From: an uncultured Rickettsiales bacterium
Lineage (GTDB): Bacteria; Pseudomonadota; Alphaproteobacteria; UBA8366
Assembly: GCA_913046825.1 (NCBI GenBank)
Contig: CAJWTF010000126.1
Coordinates: 1 to 11,393, forward strand
Direction of reading: 5' to 3'
DNA length: 11,393 nt
Shown here one piece after another: positions 1 through 7,186 of the stretch. The notes below the pieces were generated by a model. The model was not told where the DNA came from. It made no database searches and saw nothing but the letters and a program-made list of their open reading frames with translations. Every line of letters starts with the position of its first letter. Position 1 is the stretch's first letter. Made by a program: the position numbers and the translations under genes.

Positions 1-56
1 TCGATCAAACGTTCCTGTTTGTCATGGCTGAGACGGCTCTTGCCCATGATATCCAT
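1..56 (-). CDS. IS1595-family transposase, N-terminal fragment (truncated by window edge)
   Basis: Only about the first 18 residues are visible: MDIMGKSRLSHDKQERLI. This matches the MxKSRLSxxKQxxLIE start typical of IS1595/IS1016-type transposases, DDE enzymes with an N-terminal zinc-finger or helix-turn-helix section. Two starts are possible: ATG at 56, preceded by a weak GGA, and ATG at 47, which gives the MGKSRLS start usual in the family. The rest of the gene, including all catalytic residues, lies outside the window, so whether it is intact is unknown. Confidence 0.55.
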   Translation of the reverse strand, partial: MDIMGKSRLSHDKQERLI

Positions 57-91
57 GATAAATCCGAAATCGTGCTATCTGGGTCAGCCCC
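1..91 (-). mobile_element. Partial IS1595-family (IS1016-like) insertion sequence, one terminus
   Basis: One end of an insertion sequence, running off the left edge of the window. Read on the minus strand the element begins at 91 with GGGGCTGACCCAGATAGC, which resembles the GGGGCTG-type terminal inverted repeat of IS1595-family elements, followed by about 35 bp of leader and the start of a transposase. Immediately outside the tip, 92-99 (tttaactt) is the candidate 8 bp target duplication, but the other end of the element is not in the window, so it cannot be confirmed. The family call rests on remembered terminus and transposase sequences. Confidence 0.6.
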
Positions 92-144
92 TTTAACTTT
101 TATGTAATGGGCGCCATTGGTGTACATTTTTTATCATCAGCGCG

Positions 145-165
145 ATAAAGAGTTGCTTCCAACTC
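145..165 (-). terminator. Possible weak terminator of the DUF6356 gene
   Basis: On the minus strand, 22 bp after the stop codon at 188, GAGTTG-GAAG-CAACTC (150-165) forms a perfect 6 bp stem with a 4-base loop and is followed by TTTAT. The stem is short and only half GC, so termination may be inefficient. It lies between the gene and the insertion sequence end. Confidence 0.4.
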
Positions 166-187
166 ACGCTCAGCTAGCTTTTGCAGC

Positions 188-397
188 CTAGTGCACACGG
201 TTTGTGACCATGCGGTCGTGGAGTTCGATGATTTTCCGGCTGCCGGTGGTTACACAGAGAAACGGAAGAAAGGCGTGGGTGAGGCATGCAAGGGTAGCGA
301 CGAACATCGCGGTGGAAAAGCGGAGGGCGGTATATAGATGCTCGAAATAGGTCTCGTTTACGCTGGCCGGATGTTCAGTGAAGAGCTTCTTGATCAT
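188..397 (-). CDS. DUF6356 family small membrane protein
   Basis: A 69-residue protein of unknown function. It has the layout I associate with DUF6356: an N-terminal KKLFTEHPASVNETYFEH block (residues 3-20), one hydrophobic helix at about 27-50 (STAMFVATLACLTHAFLPFL), and a TGSRKIIELHDRMVTNR tail. The single helix suggests a small inner-membrane protein; its role is not known to me. I start it at ATG 397 because AGGAA lies 10 bases upstream. An in-frame TTG at 415 would add six residues but overlaps that ribosome binding site. The gene is divergent from the Lrp-type regulator, with a 139 bp AT-rich spacer between them. An insertion sequence end sits 96 bp beyond its stop codon. Confidence 0.82.
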   Translation of the reverse strand: MIKKLFTEHPASVNETYFEHLYTALRFSTAMFVATLACLTHAFLPFLCVTTGSRKIIELHDRMVTNRVH

Positions 398-491
398 CGC
401 TTTGTAATTCCTCAATCTATTGTCCTAGAGAGAAGGATAGTTAACGCGACGTAAAATTAATTTGCTAAATAGTCTATGATATTGAAAATTA

Positions 492-521
492 TTGGTAAAT
501 ATTTCTAATAATCAGTATAAT
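492..521 (+). promoter_or_regulatory. Predicted sigma-70 promoter for the Lrp-type regulator
   Basis: TTGGTA at 492-497 (4 of 6 to the -35 consensus) and a perfect TATAAT at 516-521 are separated by 18 bp. The predicted start of transcription, near 528, leaves a leader of only about 9 bases before the ATG at 537, which agrees with the lack of a clear Shine-Dalgarno sequence. The surrounding 440-536 stretch is very AT-rich, as expected for a site bound by an Lrp/AsnC protein. Autoregulation is inferred from that and from the family habit. Confidence 0.5.
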
Positions 522-536
522 TAAGAAATTTATTTC

Positions 537-998
537 ATGGACGGATTTGATCGTAAAATCTTAAACTGTTTGCAGCGTGATGCAGCGCTGCCTTTGTCGG
601 AAATTGCGGAGCAGGTTGGCTTGTCCTCAACACCCTGTTGGCGGCGTGTCCAAAATTTGGAAAAAGCGGGCATAATCGCCGGGCGTGTCGCGATATTAGA
701 TCCAGCTAAACTCAATGTAGGTGTCACGGTTTTTGTCGTGGTTAAGACAGGGCAGCATTCTCAGGAATGGCTAGAGGCGTTCGCGCGGCACGTTGATTCG
801 ATTGAAGAAGTAATGGAGTTCTATCGAATGAGCGGCGATGTTGATTATATGTTGCGGGTCGTCGTGCCGGACATTGCCGCCTATGACGCGGTGTATAAGC
901 GTTTGATCGGAATCGGGGGATTGTCCGATGTCAGTTCCACCTTCGCCATGGAACGGATCAAATATACTACCGCTCTGCCTCTTAATTATACTGGTTGA
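537..998 (+). CDS. Lrp/AsnC family transcriptional regulator
   Basis: A 153-residue DNA-binding regulator of the leucine-responsive protein family. Residues 1-52 form the winged helix-turn-helix: the FDRKILNCLQRDAALPL start is followed by the recognition region SEIAEQVGLSSTPCWRRVQNLEKAGII. Residues of about 64-145 form the RAM ligand-binding and oligomerisation domain (VGVTVFVVVKTG, then MSGDVDYMLRVVVPDIAAYD and the closing SSTFAMERIKYTTALPL). Length and architecture are normal and no segment is missing. Such proteins form dimers or octamers and sense amino acids or related small molecules; the effector here cannot be told from sequence. The next gene on the same strand, the GMC oxidoreductase, starts 77 bp downstream and is the obvious candidate target, either co-transcribed or separately controlled. 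Confidence 0.93.
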   Translation: MDGFDRKILNCLQRDAALPLSEIAEQVGLSSTPCWRRVQNLEKAGIIAGRVAILDPAKLNVGVTVFVVVKTGQHSQEWLEAFARHVDSIEEVMEFYRMSGDVDYMLRVVVPDIAAYDAVYKRLIGIGGLSDVSSTFAMERIKYTTALPLNYTG

Positions 999-1075
999 AG
1001 GTACGTTGGTATCTTGACCGCCACGCTTCACGCGGTACTTCTTACTGCGTAATCCAACAGCGGGGTGTGAGCAGC

Positions 1076-2671
1076 ATGGCGACATACGATTACGTCATTG
1101 TCGGGGCTGGGTCGGCCGGGTGTGTCATGGCCAACCGGCTATCGGAAGACCCAAATAACAGTGTCCTCCTGCTCGAAGCGGGCGGCAGGGACAATAACAT
1201 CTGGATCCATATTCCGGTCGGCTACATCAAGACGATGTATGACCCAGGCGTGAATTGGAATTTTACAACAGAGCCCGAGGATTACACCTACAACCGCCAG
1301 ATTCCAGTGCCGCGCGGTAAGGTGCTTGGCGGCTCCAGTTCGATTAACGGTATGCTCTATGTGCGAGGCCAAGGTCGTGACTATGACGGTTGGGCGCAAC
1401 TCGGCAATCGCGGGTGGTCGTTCGAGGACGTTTTGCCGTATTTCAAAAAATCAGAGACCAATACCTCGAAGGGAACCGAATTCCACGGCACCGGCGGCCC
1501 GCTACATGTCGATGATATGAGCGAGACCTATCCCATTCTCGATGCGTTCATTGACGCTGCGGAAGAAGCCGGTTACCCGAAGAACCCTGATTACAACGGC
1601 GCCAGCCAAGAAGGTTTCGGGTATTACCAAGTGACGCAAAAGGGTGGGCGGCGCTATAGCGCCAGCCGCGCTTTTCTTGACCCGATCCGCGGGCGCGACA
1701 ATCTGAAGATCGAAACGGACGCATTTGCCAGCAAGGTAATGTTGGAAGGTAAGGAAGCGGTTGGTATTCATTACACTGTCCATGGATTCCCCCGCGAGGT
1801 GCGGGCCAACAAGGAAGTGATCCTATGCGCGGGCGCTATTCAATCGCCGCAACTTTTGGAATTGTCCGGGATAGGGCAGTCCAATCTTCTGAAAGAGCAT
1901 GGCATTGATGTAGTCCATGAGTTGGCAGGTGTCGGGGAGAACCATCAAGACCATTACATCAGCCGCATGGCGTGGAAGGTGAAGCAGCCCGTCACTCTGA
2001 ACGAAAGAGTCCGAGGACTGCCGCTGCTGGTCGAGGGATTAAAGCTAATCTTTCAAGGGAAGGGCGCATTGACAATGCCGGCGGGTATCGCGCACGGCTT
2101 CATCAAGACGCGACCCGAGTTGGAGACGCCCGACGTGCAATATCACTGCGCGCATGCTAGCTTTGCAGATCCACATAAGCGTATTTTGCACGATTTTCCG
2201 GGCATGTCCTTGGGACCCTGCCAATTGCGTCCCGAGAGCCGGGGGACCGTTCACATTACCTCGTCCGACCACCGCGATCATCCATCGATCAAGCCGAATT
2301 TTCTAAAAGAAGAAGTCGACCGAGACGCCCATGTAGCCGGACTGAAGATCGCGCGAACTATATTGGAGAGCCCGGCGCTCGATCCCTACCGGGATGTGGA
2401 AATTGTACCGGGCCCAGATTGCCGCACAGATGATGAACTTTTGGACCATGCGCGCCGTGTCGGCGGAACGGTGTTCCATCCCGTGGGGGCCTGCAAGATG
2501 GGGAGCGATGTGATGGCGGTGGTCGATGATCGCCTGCGCGTGCATGGTATCGGCGGGTTGAGGGTCGTAGATGCGTCCATCATGCCGCGGTTGGTCTCTG
2601 GAAATACAAATGCCCCTGTGATCATGATCGCGGAAAAAGCATCGGATATGATCAAAGAGGATGCTCGGTAA
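1076..2671 (+). CDS. GMC family FAD-dependent oxidoreductase (choline/alcohol dehydrogenase-like)
   Basis: A 531-residue flavoprotein of the glucose-methanol-choline family, which oxidises an alcohol to an aldehyde or ketone. It opens with the FAD-binding Rossmann motif VIVGAGSAGCVMANRL and the acidic end of strand two (LLLEAGG). GMC signature 1 is present (RGKVLGGSSSINGMLYVRG), as is signature 2 (GAIQSPQLLELSGIG). The catalytic pair appears as His468 in FHPVGACKMG and Asn512 in GNTNAP, with the same 44-residue spacing as His466/Asn510 of choline oxidase. I start it at ATG 1076 because MATYDYVIVGAG is the usual family N-terminus; an upstream in-frame ATG at 995 would overlap the lrp-like gene and add 27 unrelated residues. 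It lies 77 bp after the Lrp-type regulator. The substrate is not predictable: choline, polyethylene glycol and other alcohol dehydrogenases share this architecture, and no betaine-aldehyde dehydrogenase or BetI lies nearby. Confidence 0.93.
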   Translation: MATYDYVIVGAGSAGCVMANRLSEDPNNSVLLLEAGGRDNNIWIHIPVGYIKTMYDPGVNWNFTTEPEDYTYNRQIPVPRGKVLGGSSSINGMLYVRGQGRDYDGWAQLGNRGWSFEDVLPYFKKSETNTSKGTEFHGTGGPLHVDDMSETYPILDAFIDAAEEAGYPKNPDYNGASQEGFGYYQVTQKGGRRYSASRAFLDPIRGRDNLKIETDAFASKVMLEGKEAVGIHYTVHGFPREVRANKEVILCAGAIQSPQLLELSGIGQSNLLKEHGIDVVHELAGVGENHQDHYISRMAWKVKQPVTLNERVRGLPLLVEGLKLIFQGKGALTMPAGIAHGFIKTRPELETPDVQYHCAHASFADPHKRILHDFPGMSLGPCQLRPESRGTVHITSSDHRDHPSIKPNFLKEEVDRDAHVAGLKIARTILESPALDPYRDVEIVPGPDCRTDDELLDHARRVGGTVFHPVGACKMGSDVMAVVDDRLRVHGIGGLRVVDASIMPRLVSGNTNAPVIMIAEKASDMIKEDAR

Positions 2672-2764
2672 TCTGAATCGGAGGGCAGCGCATTAGTGTA
2701 TTGAATTGGCGGGGCTCCCCTGCCATCATTCCTTCCGCAACGAGGAAAAAATACGCTAACACCT

Positions 2765-2780
2765 TGAACATGGGTGTTCA
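2765..2780. promoter_or_regulatory. Palindrome upstream of the membrane protein gene
   Basis: TGAACA-TGGG-TGTTCA is a perfect 6 bp inverted repeat with a 4-base spacer, 52 bp before the ATG at 2833 and 93 bp after the GMC stop codon. No T-run follows, so it does not look like an intrinsic terminator. It could be an operator or a small RNA hairpin; no regulator can be assigned. Confidence 0.25.
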
Positions 2781-2832
2781 TGCGGTAGTTATAAGTCTTG
2801 GGACGAATGACGCGAATTCGGGGGAAGTCTGA

Positions 2833-3270
2833 ATGAACTTCAAAGAAATATCGACCGAAGAGGCCCAGAAGCATCCGGAATACGGATTCGGTGGCGTTTT
2901 ATATCTGGTTTATGTGATCGCTATCATTTGGAGCCTTCATAGCGTCTATATCGTCTTCTTCGATACGAATTACGAATTGGTTCTGTTTTATGGCTATGAG
3001 AACTTCACCATGGCTGACTTTACAAGCTTTCTGCAACTCGTCCTGACACTGCCGTTCCTGTATTTGGCACCGCGATTGAACCCGGTCATGCCGAGTGTCG
3101 CGGTATCTCTATTCTCGGTAAACTGGATGATTTGGTTTACTTTCGGGATGATCAGCCCGCGCGCCATTCCAGTTGCCATCATTGTATCGTTGGCGAGTGC
3201 GTTTATAATTATTTACTTAATACGCTCGACTCGGGTGAATGTGACCTATCGTAACCAGGTTCCCGAATAA
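2833..3270 (+). CDS. Four-helix integral membrane protein, possibly DUF2569-like
   Basis: A 145-residue protein with four strongly hydrophobic segments at about residues 20-43, 62-80, 87-108 and 111-131. It has a short polar N-terminus (MNFKEISTEEAQKHPEYG) and a C-terminus carrying several charges. The GFGGVLYLVYVIAII start of helix 1 and the overall four-helix layout recall DUF2569 proteins, but I cannot confirm that without a profile search, and I do not know a function. Translation is well supported: a GGGGGAAG Shine-Dalgarno lies about 5 bases before ATG 2833. It follows the GMC gene after 161 bp on the same strand and is closed by a strong terminator, so it may have its own promoter in that gap. 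Nothing in the sequence ties it mechanistically to the oxidoreductase. Confidence 0.82.
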   Translation: MNFKEISTEEAQKHPEYGFGGVLYLVYVIAIIWSLHSVYIVFFDTNYELVLFYGYENFTMADFTSFLQLVLTLPFLYLAPRLNPVMPSVAVSLFSVNWMIWFTFGMISPRAIPVAIIVSLASAFIIIYLIRSTRVNVTYRNQVPE

Positions 3271-3276
3271 GCAGCC

Positions 3277-3987
3277 TCAGTTATCTGCGGGCCTTTCAGC
3301 CCGCAGATAGGTTTTCACGGTTTCGCATTTATTTCGGAGGTGACGTCTGAGGACGTCTGCCAAGGCGTGCCCATCTCTCTCGGAGAGGGCGGTAAGCATT
3401 TCCTCATGTTCGGCGATTGCCTGCGACCAGCGCTCGTCGGACATGTTGGCGATATAGCGCGCACGTCTGATGCGGCCCGCCAGTGTCTGGTACATTTGCA
3501 GCAATAACGGGTTCGCTGCCGCTTCTAATATTTTCTCATGAATCTCTTGGTTGACCTGGAAATAGTGAGCCAGCTCGCGCCGCGTGTAATGTAACACCAT
3601 TTGGTAATGCAGGGCTTGGATCTCGGCGAATTGCTCTGTCGTTAGATTGGCGCAGGCCAGCTCGCCCGAGAGCGCTTCGAGCGCTCCCATGATCGGAAAC
3701 ATTTGATCGACACCGTCCTCGCTCAAGCGCGCCACCCGCGCGCCGCGACGGGGCAGCAGTTCGAGTAAACCCTCCGAAGCGAGCGTCTTAAGTGCCTCGC
3801 GAAGTGGTGTGCGGGAAACACCGAACCGTTCGCATAAGATACGTTCCGGTACCTTCGCCCCCGGCTCCAAATCCCCCTCTATTAACAATTTTCGGATTTG
3901 CCCGACGAGGTTGGCATGCAGCGTTGACGTTGAAGCAGGCTTCAGCTCGACTGTTTGCTCGTCAAAAGGCATCGCGGTGTCAGTCAT
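3277..3987 (-). CDS. GntR family transcriptional regulator, FCD (FadR-type) subfamily
   Basis: A 236-residue ligand-responsive DNA-binding protein. The GntR winged helix-turn-helix spans about residues 24-88 (IRKLLIEGDLEPGAKVPERI, then CERFGVSRTPLREALKTLAS and the wing LLPRRGARVARLS). The all-helical FCD effector domain spans about 95-225. Its three family histidines are visible at 150 (NQEIHEKI), 194 (AEHEEML) and 216 (RRHLRN). The position often held by a metal-binding Asp four residues before the first His is Asn146. The start at ATG 3987 is fixed by a perfect AGGAGG (3996-4001) that sits in the 15 bp gap after the FAD/Fe-S gene, so the two are almost certainly one transcript. FCD regulators commonly respond to small carboxylates such as lactate, glycolate or fatty acyl compounds and repress the operon that encodes them. 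The palindrome at 6991-7000 is the likely operator. Confidence 0.93.
   Translation of the reverse strand: MTDTAMPFDEQTVELKPASTSTLHANLVGQIRKLLIEGDLEPGAKVPERILCERFGVSRTPLREALKTLASEGLLELLPRRGARVARLSEDGVDQMFPIMGALEALSGELACANLTTEQFAEIQALHYQMVLHYTRRELAHYFQVNQEIHEKILEAAANPLLLQMYQTLAGRIRRARYIANMSDERWSQAIAEHEEMLTALSERDGHALADVLRRHLRNKCETVKTYLRAERPADN
3282..3315 (+). terminator. Rho-independent terminator after the membrane protein gene
   Basis: TATCTGCGGGC (3282-3292), a 6-base loop and GCCCGCAGATA (3299-3309) make a perfect 11 bp stem. It is followed on the plus strand by GG and TTTT (3312-3315). It starts 11 bp after the membrane protein stop codon and lies inside the last codons of the convergent GntR gene, whose stop is at 3277-3279. 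On the minus strand no T-run follows the stem, so the orientation favours termination of plus-strand transcripts. Confidence 0.75.
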
Positions 3988-4002
3988 GTGGTCAGCCTCC
4001 TG

Positions 4003-6957
4003 TTAATTGGTTTGCAATGCGTCGGCGAGAACCCGTGCGACATGTACCGCGTCTCTTTCGGCCCCATCATGGATTTGATGACGGCAACTGGTGCCGTCGG
4101 CGACGATATAGCTATCCGAAGATTCGTTGCGAACCGCTGGAAGGAGAGATGCCTCCGCCATTTTAATAGAAACGTCATAGGTTTCTTTTTGGTAACCGAA
4201 AGCGCCCGCCATTCCGCAACAGCTCGACGTGACGGTCTCCACGTTGAGTTCTGGGACCAGGCGCAGAGTTTTCTCGACCGACCCCATGACCGCGAAGGCT
4301 TTTTGATGGCAATGGCCATGCAACAAGGCACGTTTCTGCGATGTTGGTTGAAGGTTTAGGCTCAAACGACCAGCGTCGGCCTCTTGCGCAATGAACTCTT
4401 CGAAGAGCATAGCTTGCGCTGCCAAGGCTTCGCTATCGGGCCCCGGTAGCATAGCCGAAAATTCATCCCGCAGCGTCAACAGGCAAGAGGGCTCCAACCC
4501 GATAATCGGTGTGCCCGCCTCGACATGGGGTTTGAGCGCTTCGATGGTTCGAGTAGCTTCGGCGCGAGCCTCGTCTACTAGTCCGGCAGCCAAGAATGTC
4601 CGCCCGCAGCAGAGAGGCCGCTCGCCCGTCAGTGCTTTGGCGAATTCGACCCGATAGCCCGCACTCGCGAGGACGCGAGTCGCTGCGATCAGATTTTCGG
4701 GCTCGAAATAGGTGTTGAAAGTATCCGCCAATATTATCACCGGCGTTCCGTCGGCGGGACCTGCATATTGTGCTCGCGCATCGAAGGTGTCGCCGCGCCA
4801 TTTCGGCAGGGTGCGTTTGGCGCTGAGCCCGGCTATCGCTTCCGATAGTTTTGCCAAGCCTGGAATAGCGTCCCGCAAATTAGCGAGCCACGCGAACTTG
4901 CTGGCCCAAGGTGCGTAACGCGGCAGGTAGGCGACGAGCTTGTCCCGCAGGGTTAGACCGTGTCGGCGATTATAGTGGTAGAGGAATTCTGTCTTCATGC
5001 GGCTCATGTCGACGCCGGTCGGGCATTCGCGTTTGCACCCTTTGCAGCCCACACAGAGCTCCATGGTCGCGTGCATTTCATCGGACGTGAAGGCGTCTTC
5101 GCCAAGTTGGCCCGACAACGCCAAGCGCAAGGTATTGGCGCGTCCTCGTACCAGATGTTGTTCGTCCTGAGTCGCCCGGAAAGAGGGGCACATAACACCG
5201 GCATCGAATTTTCGACAGGCACCGTTGTTGTTACACATCTCGACCGCACCGCCGAGGCCGCCCCAATCGGACCAATCGAAGGCGGTGTCGAGCTTCAACG
5301 ATTCATATCCGGGTTTAAAACGAAGCAGAGAGCGGTCGTCGAATTTTGGTGGGTGAACGATCTTCCCAGGATTCATGATGCCGTTTGGATCGAAGATGTC
5401 TTTCACTTCTTCGAAATTTTCGATCATTCGGTCGCCAAACATCGGGCGATGAAATTCCGAGCGTACGATGCCGTCCCCGTGTTCGCCCGAATGGGAGCCC
5501 TTGTATTCGCGCACCATCTCGAAGGCTTCCTCGGCGATGGCGCGCATAGTGCTGGCACCGGTGTCTTCCTTCAGGTTCACAACCGGTCGTACATGCAGGC
5601 AACCGACCGAGGCATGGGCGTACCACGTGCCCTTGGTGCCGTATTTGGTGAAGACATTGGTGAGCCGGTCGGTGTATTCGGCTAAATCCTCGAGTGGCAC
5701 GGCGCAATCCTCGATGAAGGAGATCGGCTTCCCGTCGCCCTTCATTGACATCATAATATTGAGGCCGGACTTCCGGACGTTCCAGAACTCGGACTGATCG
5801 GGACCGGTGGTCGCGTCGACGACGGCTTTCGGATAGCCAAGGTCGCCCATCAAGGTGTTGAGGTCTCGCAGTTTCGCCAGTTGAGGCTCCAACTCATCGC
5901 CGGCGAACTCGACCAGCAGCAGAGAGTCGGGCTCGCCTTGGACGAATTTCTCGATGGTGGGGCGGAACATGTCGATATCGCGCGCCAGGTCCATCATATT
6001 GCGGTCCACGAGCTCGACGGCTGTCGGGCCCAGTTTGACAATATGTTGGGTCGATTCCATGGCACTGTAGAAGGTTGGAAAATGACAAATGCCGAGTACT
6101 TTGTGTTTCGGTTGACGATGCAGGCCCAAATGCACGCGGGTCGAAAACGCCAGCGTTCCCTCGGAGCCGACGAGTAAATGCGCCAAGTTTGGCTGCCCGC
6201 CGCCGGGATGGTTGGAAGCGCCCGGCACCAGCGCGTCAATATTGTAGCCGCCAACCCGGCGCATCAGGCGCGGGAAGCGGGCGAAGATCTCTTCTGCCTC
6301 GCGTTCGCCGAGTTTCAAAAGTGTCATCGCCAAGTCGCTATATCCCGACGGTAGGCTACTGTCGCTCAAATCGCCTGGTAACTCGCCGAAACGATACTCC
6401 GACCCATCCGTCAGCAACGCGTCGATGGCGCGTACGTTGTCGCGCATGGTGCCGTAGCGGATCGAGCGCGCACCGCAACTGTTGTTACCGGTCATGCCGC
6501 CAATCGTGGCCCGGCTCGAGGTGGAGACGTCGACCGTAAACATATAGCCGTGCGGATTGAGAAAGGCATTGAGTTGGTCGAGCGCGATGCCAGGCTCGAC
6601 CGAGGCGGTACCGGCCTCGGCATCAAAATCGAGGATTTTATTCAAGTGTTTGCTGACATCTACGATCAAAGCCTCGCCGATAGTCTGCCCGCATTGAGAA
6701 GTCCCGCCGCCGCGCGGCAACAGCGGTATACCTTCCTCGGCGGCGATTTCCATAGTGGTGCGAACGTCCTGTTCGGTCTTGGCGACGACTACACCTAGAG
6801 GTTCGATTTGATAGTTCGAGGCATCCGTCGAGTATCGCCCGCGACTGAACGCGTCGAACAGGACCTCCCCTTCGATCTCGTGCTTTAGGCGTTGCGCCAA
6901 AACACTGTCGCCTTTGGTGAAGCCCGTATTTATGATCGGAATTCGGTTGGCTCCCAT
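4003..6957 (-). CDS. Fused FAD-binding / 4Fe-4S / CCG-domain dehydrogenase (GlcD-GlcF or YdiJ-like D-2-hydroxyacid dehydrogenase)
   Basis: A 984-residue fusion of a flavin dehydrogenase with an iron-sulfur electron-transfer module, predicted to oxidise a D-2-hydroxyacid and pass electrons to the respiratory chain. A PCMH-type FAD-binding domain spans about residues 53-190 (LLPRGGGTSQCGQT; TIGGMTGNNSCGARSIRYGT). An FAD-oxidase C domain spans about 260-535 (LLVGSEGTLAFSTRVHLGL; metal/flavin-site SGEHGDG at 490-496; PNGIMNPGKI). The ferredoxin part has cysteines at 575, 581 and 590 and a classical CxxCxxCxxxCP at 635-645. Two CCG domains follow, with cysteine pairs 783/784 and 913/914 plus C825, C883 and C958. 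Length is normal for the YdiJ-like fusion. I prefer ATG 6957, because AGGA lies about 8 bases upstream; an in-frame GTG at 6972 would include that ribosome binding site. It is followed after 15 bp by the GntR regulator and is divergent from the aminotransferase. Glycolate, D-lactate and D-2-hydroxyglutarate are all possible substrates; sequence alone does not decide. Confidence 0.93.
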   Translation of the reverse strand: MGANRIPIINTGFTKGDSVLAQRLKHEIEGEVLFDAFSRGRYSTDASNYQIEPLGVVVAKTEQDVRTTMEIAAEEGIPLLPRGGGTSQCGQTIGEALIVDVSKHLNKILDFDAEAGTASVEPGIALDQLNAFLNPHGYMFTVDVSTSSRATIGGMTGNNSCGARSIRYGTMRDNVRAIDALLTDGSEYRFGELPGDLSDSSLPSGYSDLAMTLLKLGEREAEEIFARFPRLMRRVGGYNIDALVPGASNHPGGGQPNLAHLLVGSEGTLAFSTRVHLGLHRQPKHKVLGICHFPTFYSAMESTQHIVKLGPTAVELVDRNMMDLARDIDMFRPTIEKFVQGEPDSLLLVEFAGDELEPQLAKLRDLNTLMGDLGYPKAVVDATTGPDQSEFWNVRKSGLNIMMSMKGDGKPISFIEDCAVPLEDLAEYTDRLTNVFTKYGTKGTWYAHASVGCLHVRPVVNLKEDTGASTMRAIAEEAFEMVREYKGSHSGEHGDGIVRSEFHRPMFGDRMIENFEEVKDIFDPNGIMNPGKIVHPPKFDDRSLLRFKPGYESLKLDTAFDWSDWGGLGGAVEMCNNNGACRKFDAGVMCPSFRATQDEQHLVRGRANTLRLALSGQLGEDAFTSDEMHATMELCVGCKGCKRECPTGVDMSRMKTEFLYHYNRRHGLTLRDKLVAYLPRYAPWASKFAWLANLRDAIPGLAKLSEAIAGLSAKRTLPKWRGDTFDARAQYAGPADGTPVIILADTFNTYFEPENLIAATRVLASAGYRVEFAKALTGERPLCCGRTFLAAGLVDEARAEATRTIEALKPHVEAGTPIIGLEPSCLLTLRDEFSAMLPGPDSEALAAQAMLFEEFIAQEADAGRLSLNLQPTSQKRALLHGHCHQKAFAVMGSVEKTLRLVPELNVETVTSSCCGMAGAFGYQKETYDVSIKMAEASLLPAVRNESSDSYIVADGTSCRHQIHDGAERDAVHVARVLADALQTN

Positions 6958-6990
6958 GGGGCGTCCTTTCACGTCGGCGGTGTGCGAATA

Positions 6991-7000
6991 TTGTATACAA
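6991..7000. promoter_or_regulatory. Candidate GntR/FCD operator, TTGTATACAA
   Basis: A perfect 10 bp palindrome that fits the t.GTm-kACy.a pattern described for FadR-subfamily GntR operators. It is 34 bp upstream of the FAD/Fe-S start codon. It lies just downstream of the predicted minus-strand -10 box (TATACT, 7003-7008), so it would cover the transcription start: a classical repressor position. The GntR regulator encoded at the end of the same operon is the obvious ligand. A second, imperfect site (TTGTATGCATAA, 7099-7110, core TATGCATA palindromic) lies closer to the aminotransferase. Confidence 0.6.
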
Positions 7001-7002
7001 AA

Positions 7003-7031
7003 AGTATAGTTGGATGGATGCTTTGGAGCAA
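7003..7031 (-). promoter_or_regulatory. Predicted promoter of the FAD/Fe-S - GntR operon
   Basis: On the minus strand TTGCTC (7026-7031, matching TTG of the -35 box) and TATACT (7003-7008, 5 of 6 to the -10 consensus) are separated by 17 bp. The predicted start is near 6996, inside the TTGTATACAA palindrome. The neighbouring 7035-7075 stretch is extremely AT-rich and may hold the plus-strand promoter of the aminotransferase (for example TTGATA at 7047-7052), but I cannot choose a convincing -10 there. Confidence 0.42.
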
Positions 7032-7146
7032 TGTCAAATTATTATATTGATATATATAGAATAATTGTAATATTGCCCCTAGCTTGCGAGAGTTTATTTT
7101 GTATGCATAATGACGGAAAATAGAGGATTGGCCGCCGTTTTGGTGT

Positions 7147-7186
7147 GTTGATCCGTTTCAATCAGGGTTGATCCGTTTCAACCAGG
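7147..7186 (+). repeat. 20 bp tandem repeat in the aminotransferase leader, second copy forming a hairpin beside the RBS
   Basis: Two adjacent copies, gttgatccgtttcaatcagg (7147-7166) and gttgatccgtttcaaccagg (7167-7186), differ at one base (T7162 versus C7182). In the second copy GGTTGA (7166-7171) pairs perfectly with TCAACC (7178-7183) around a 6-base loop. The single base difference restores a pair that the first copy lacks. The hairpin ends directly against the AGGAAGG ribosome binding site (7184-7190). It may influence translation or be a regulator target; neither is shown by sequence alone. Confidence 0.75.

Noticed and set aside
995..1075. Extended N-terminus for the GMC oxidoreductase starting at ATG 995
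   Set aside because: It overlaps the Lrp-type gene and adds 27 residues with no family likeness; the FAD-binding motif normally begins within a few residues of the start, as it does from ATG 1076.
4960..5685. 241-codon open frame on the plus strand inside the FAD/Fe-S gene
   Set aside because: The opposite strand encodes the conserved FAD-oxidase C domain and cysteine motifs throughout this interval; the plus-strand frame has no recognisable domain.
7147..7186. Start of a CRISPR-like array
   Set aside because: Only two directly adjacent copies with no spacer between them; it is a tandem duplication.
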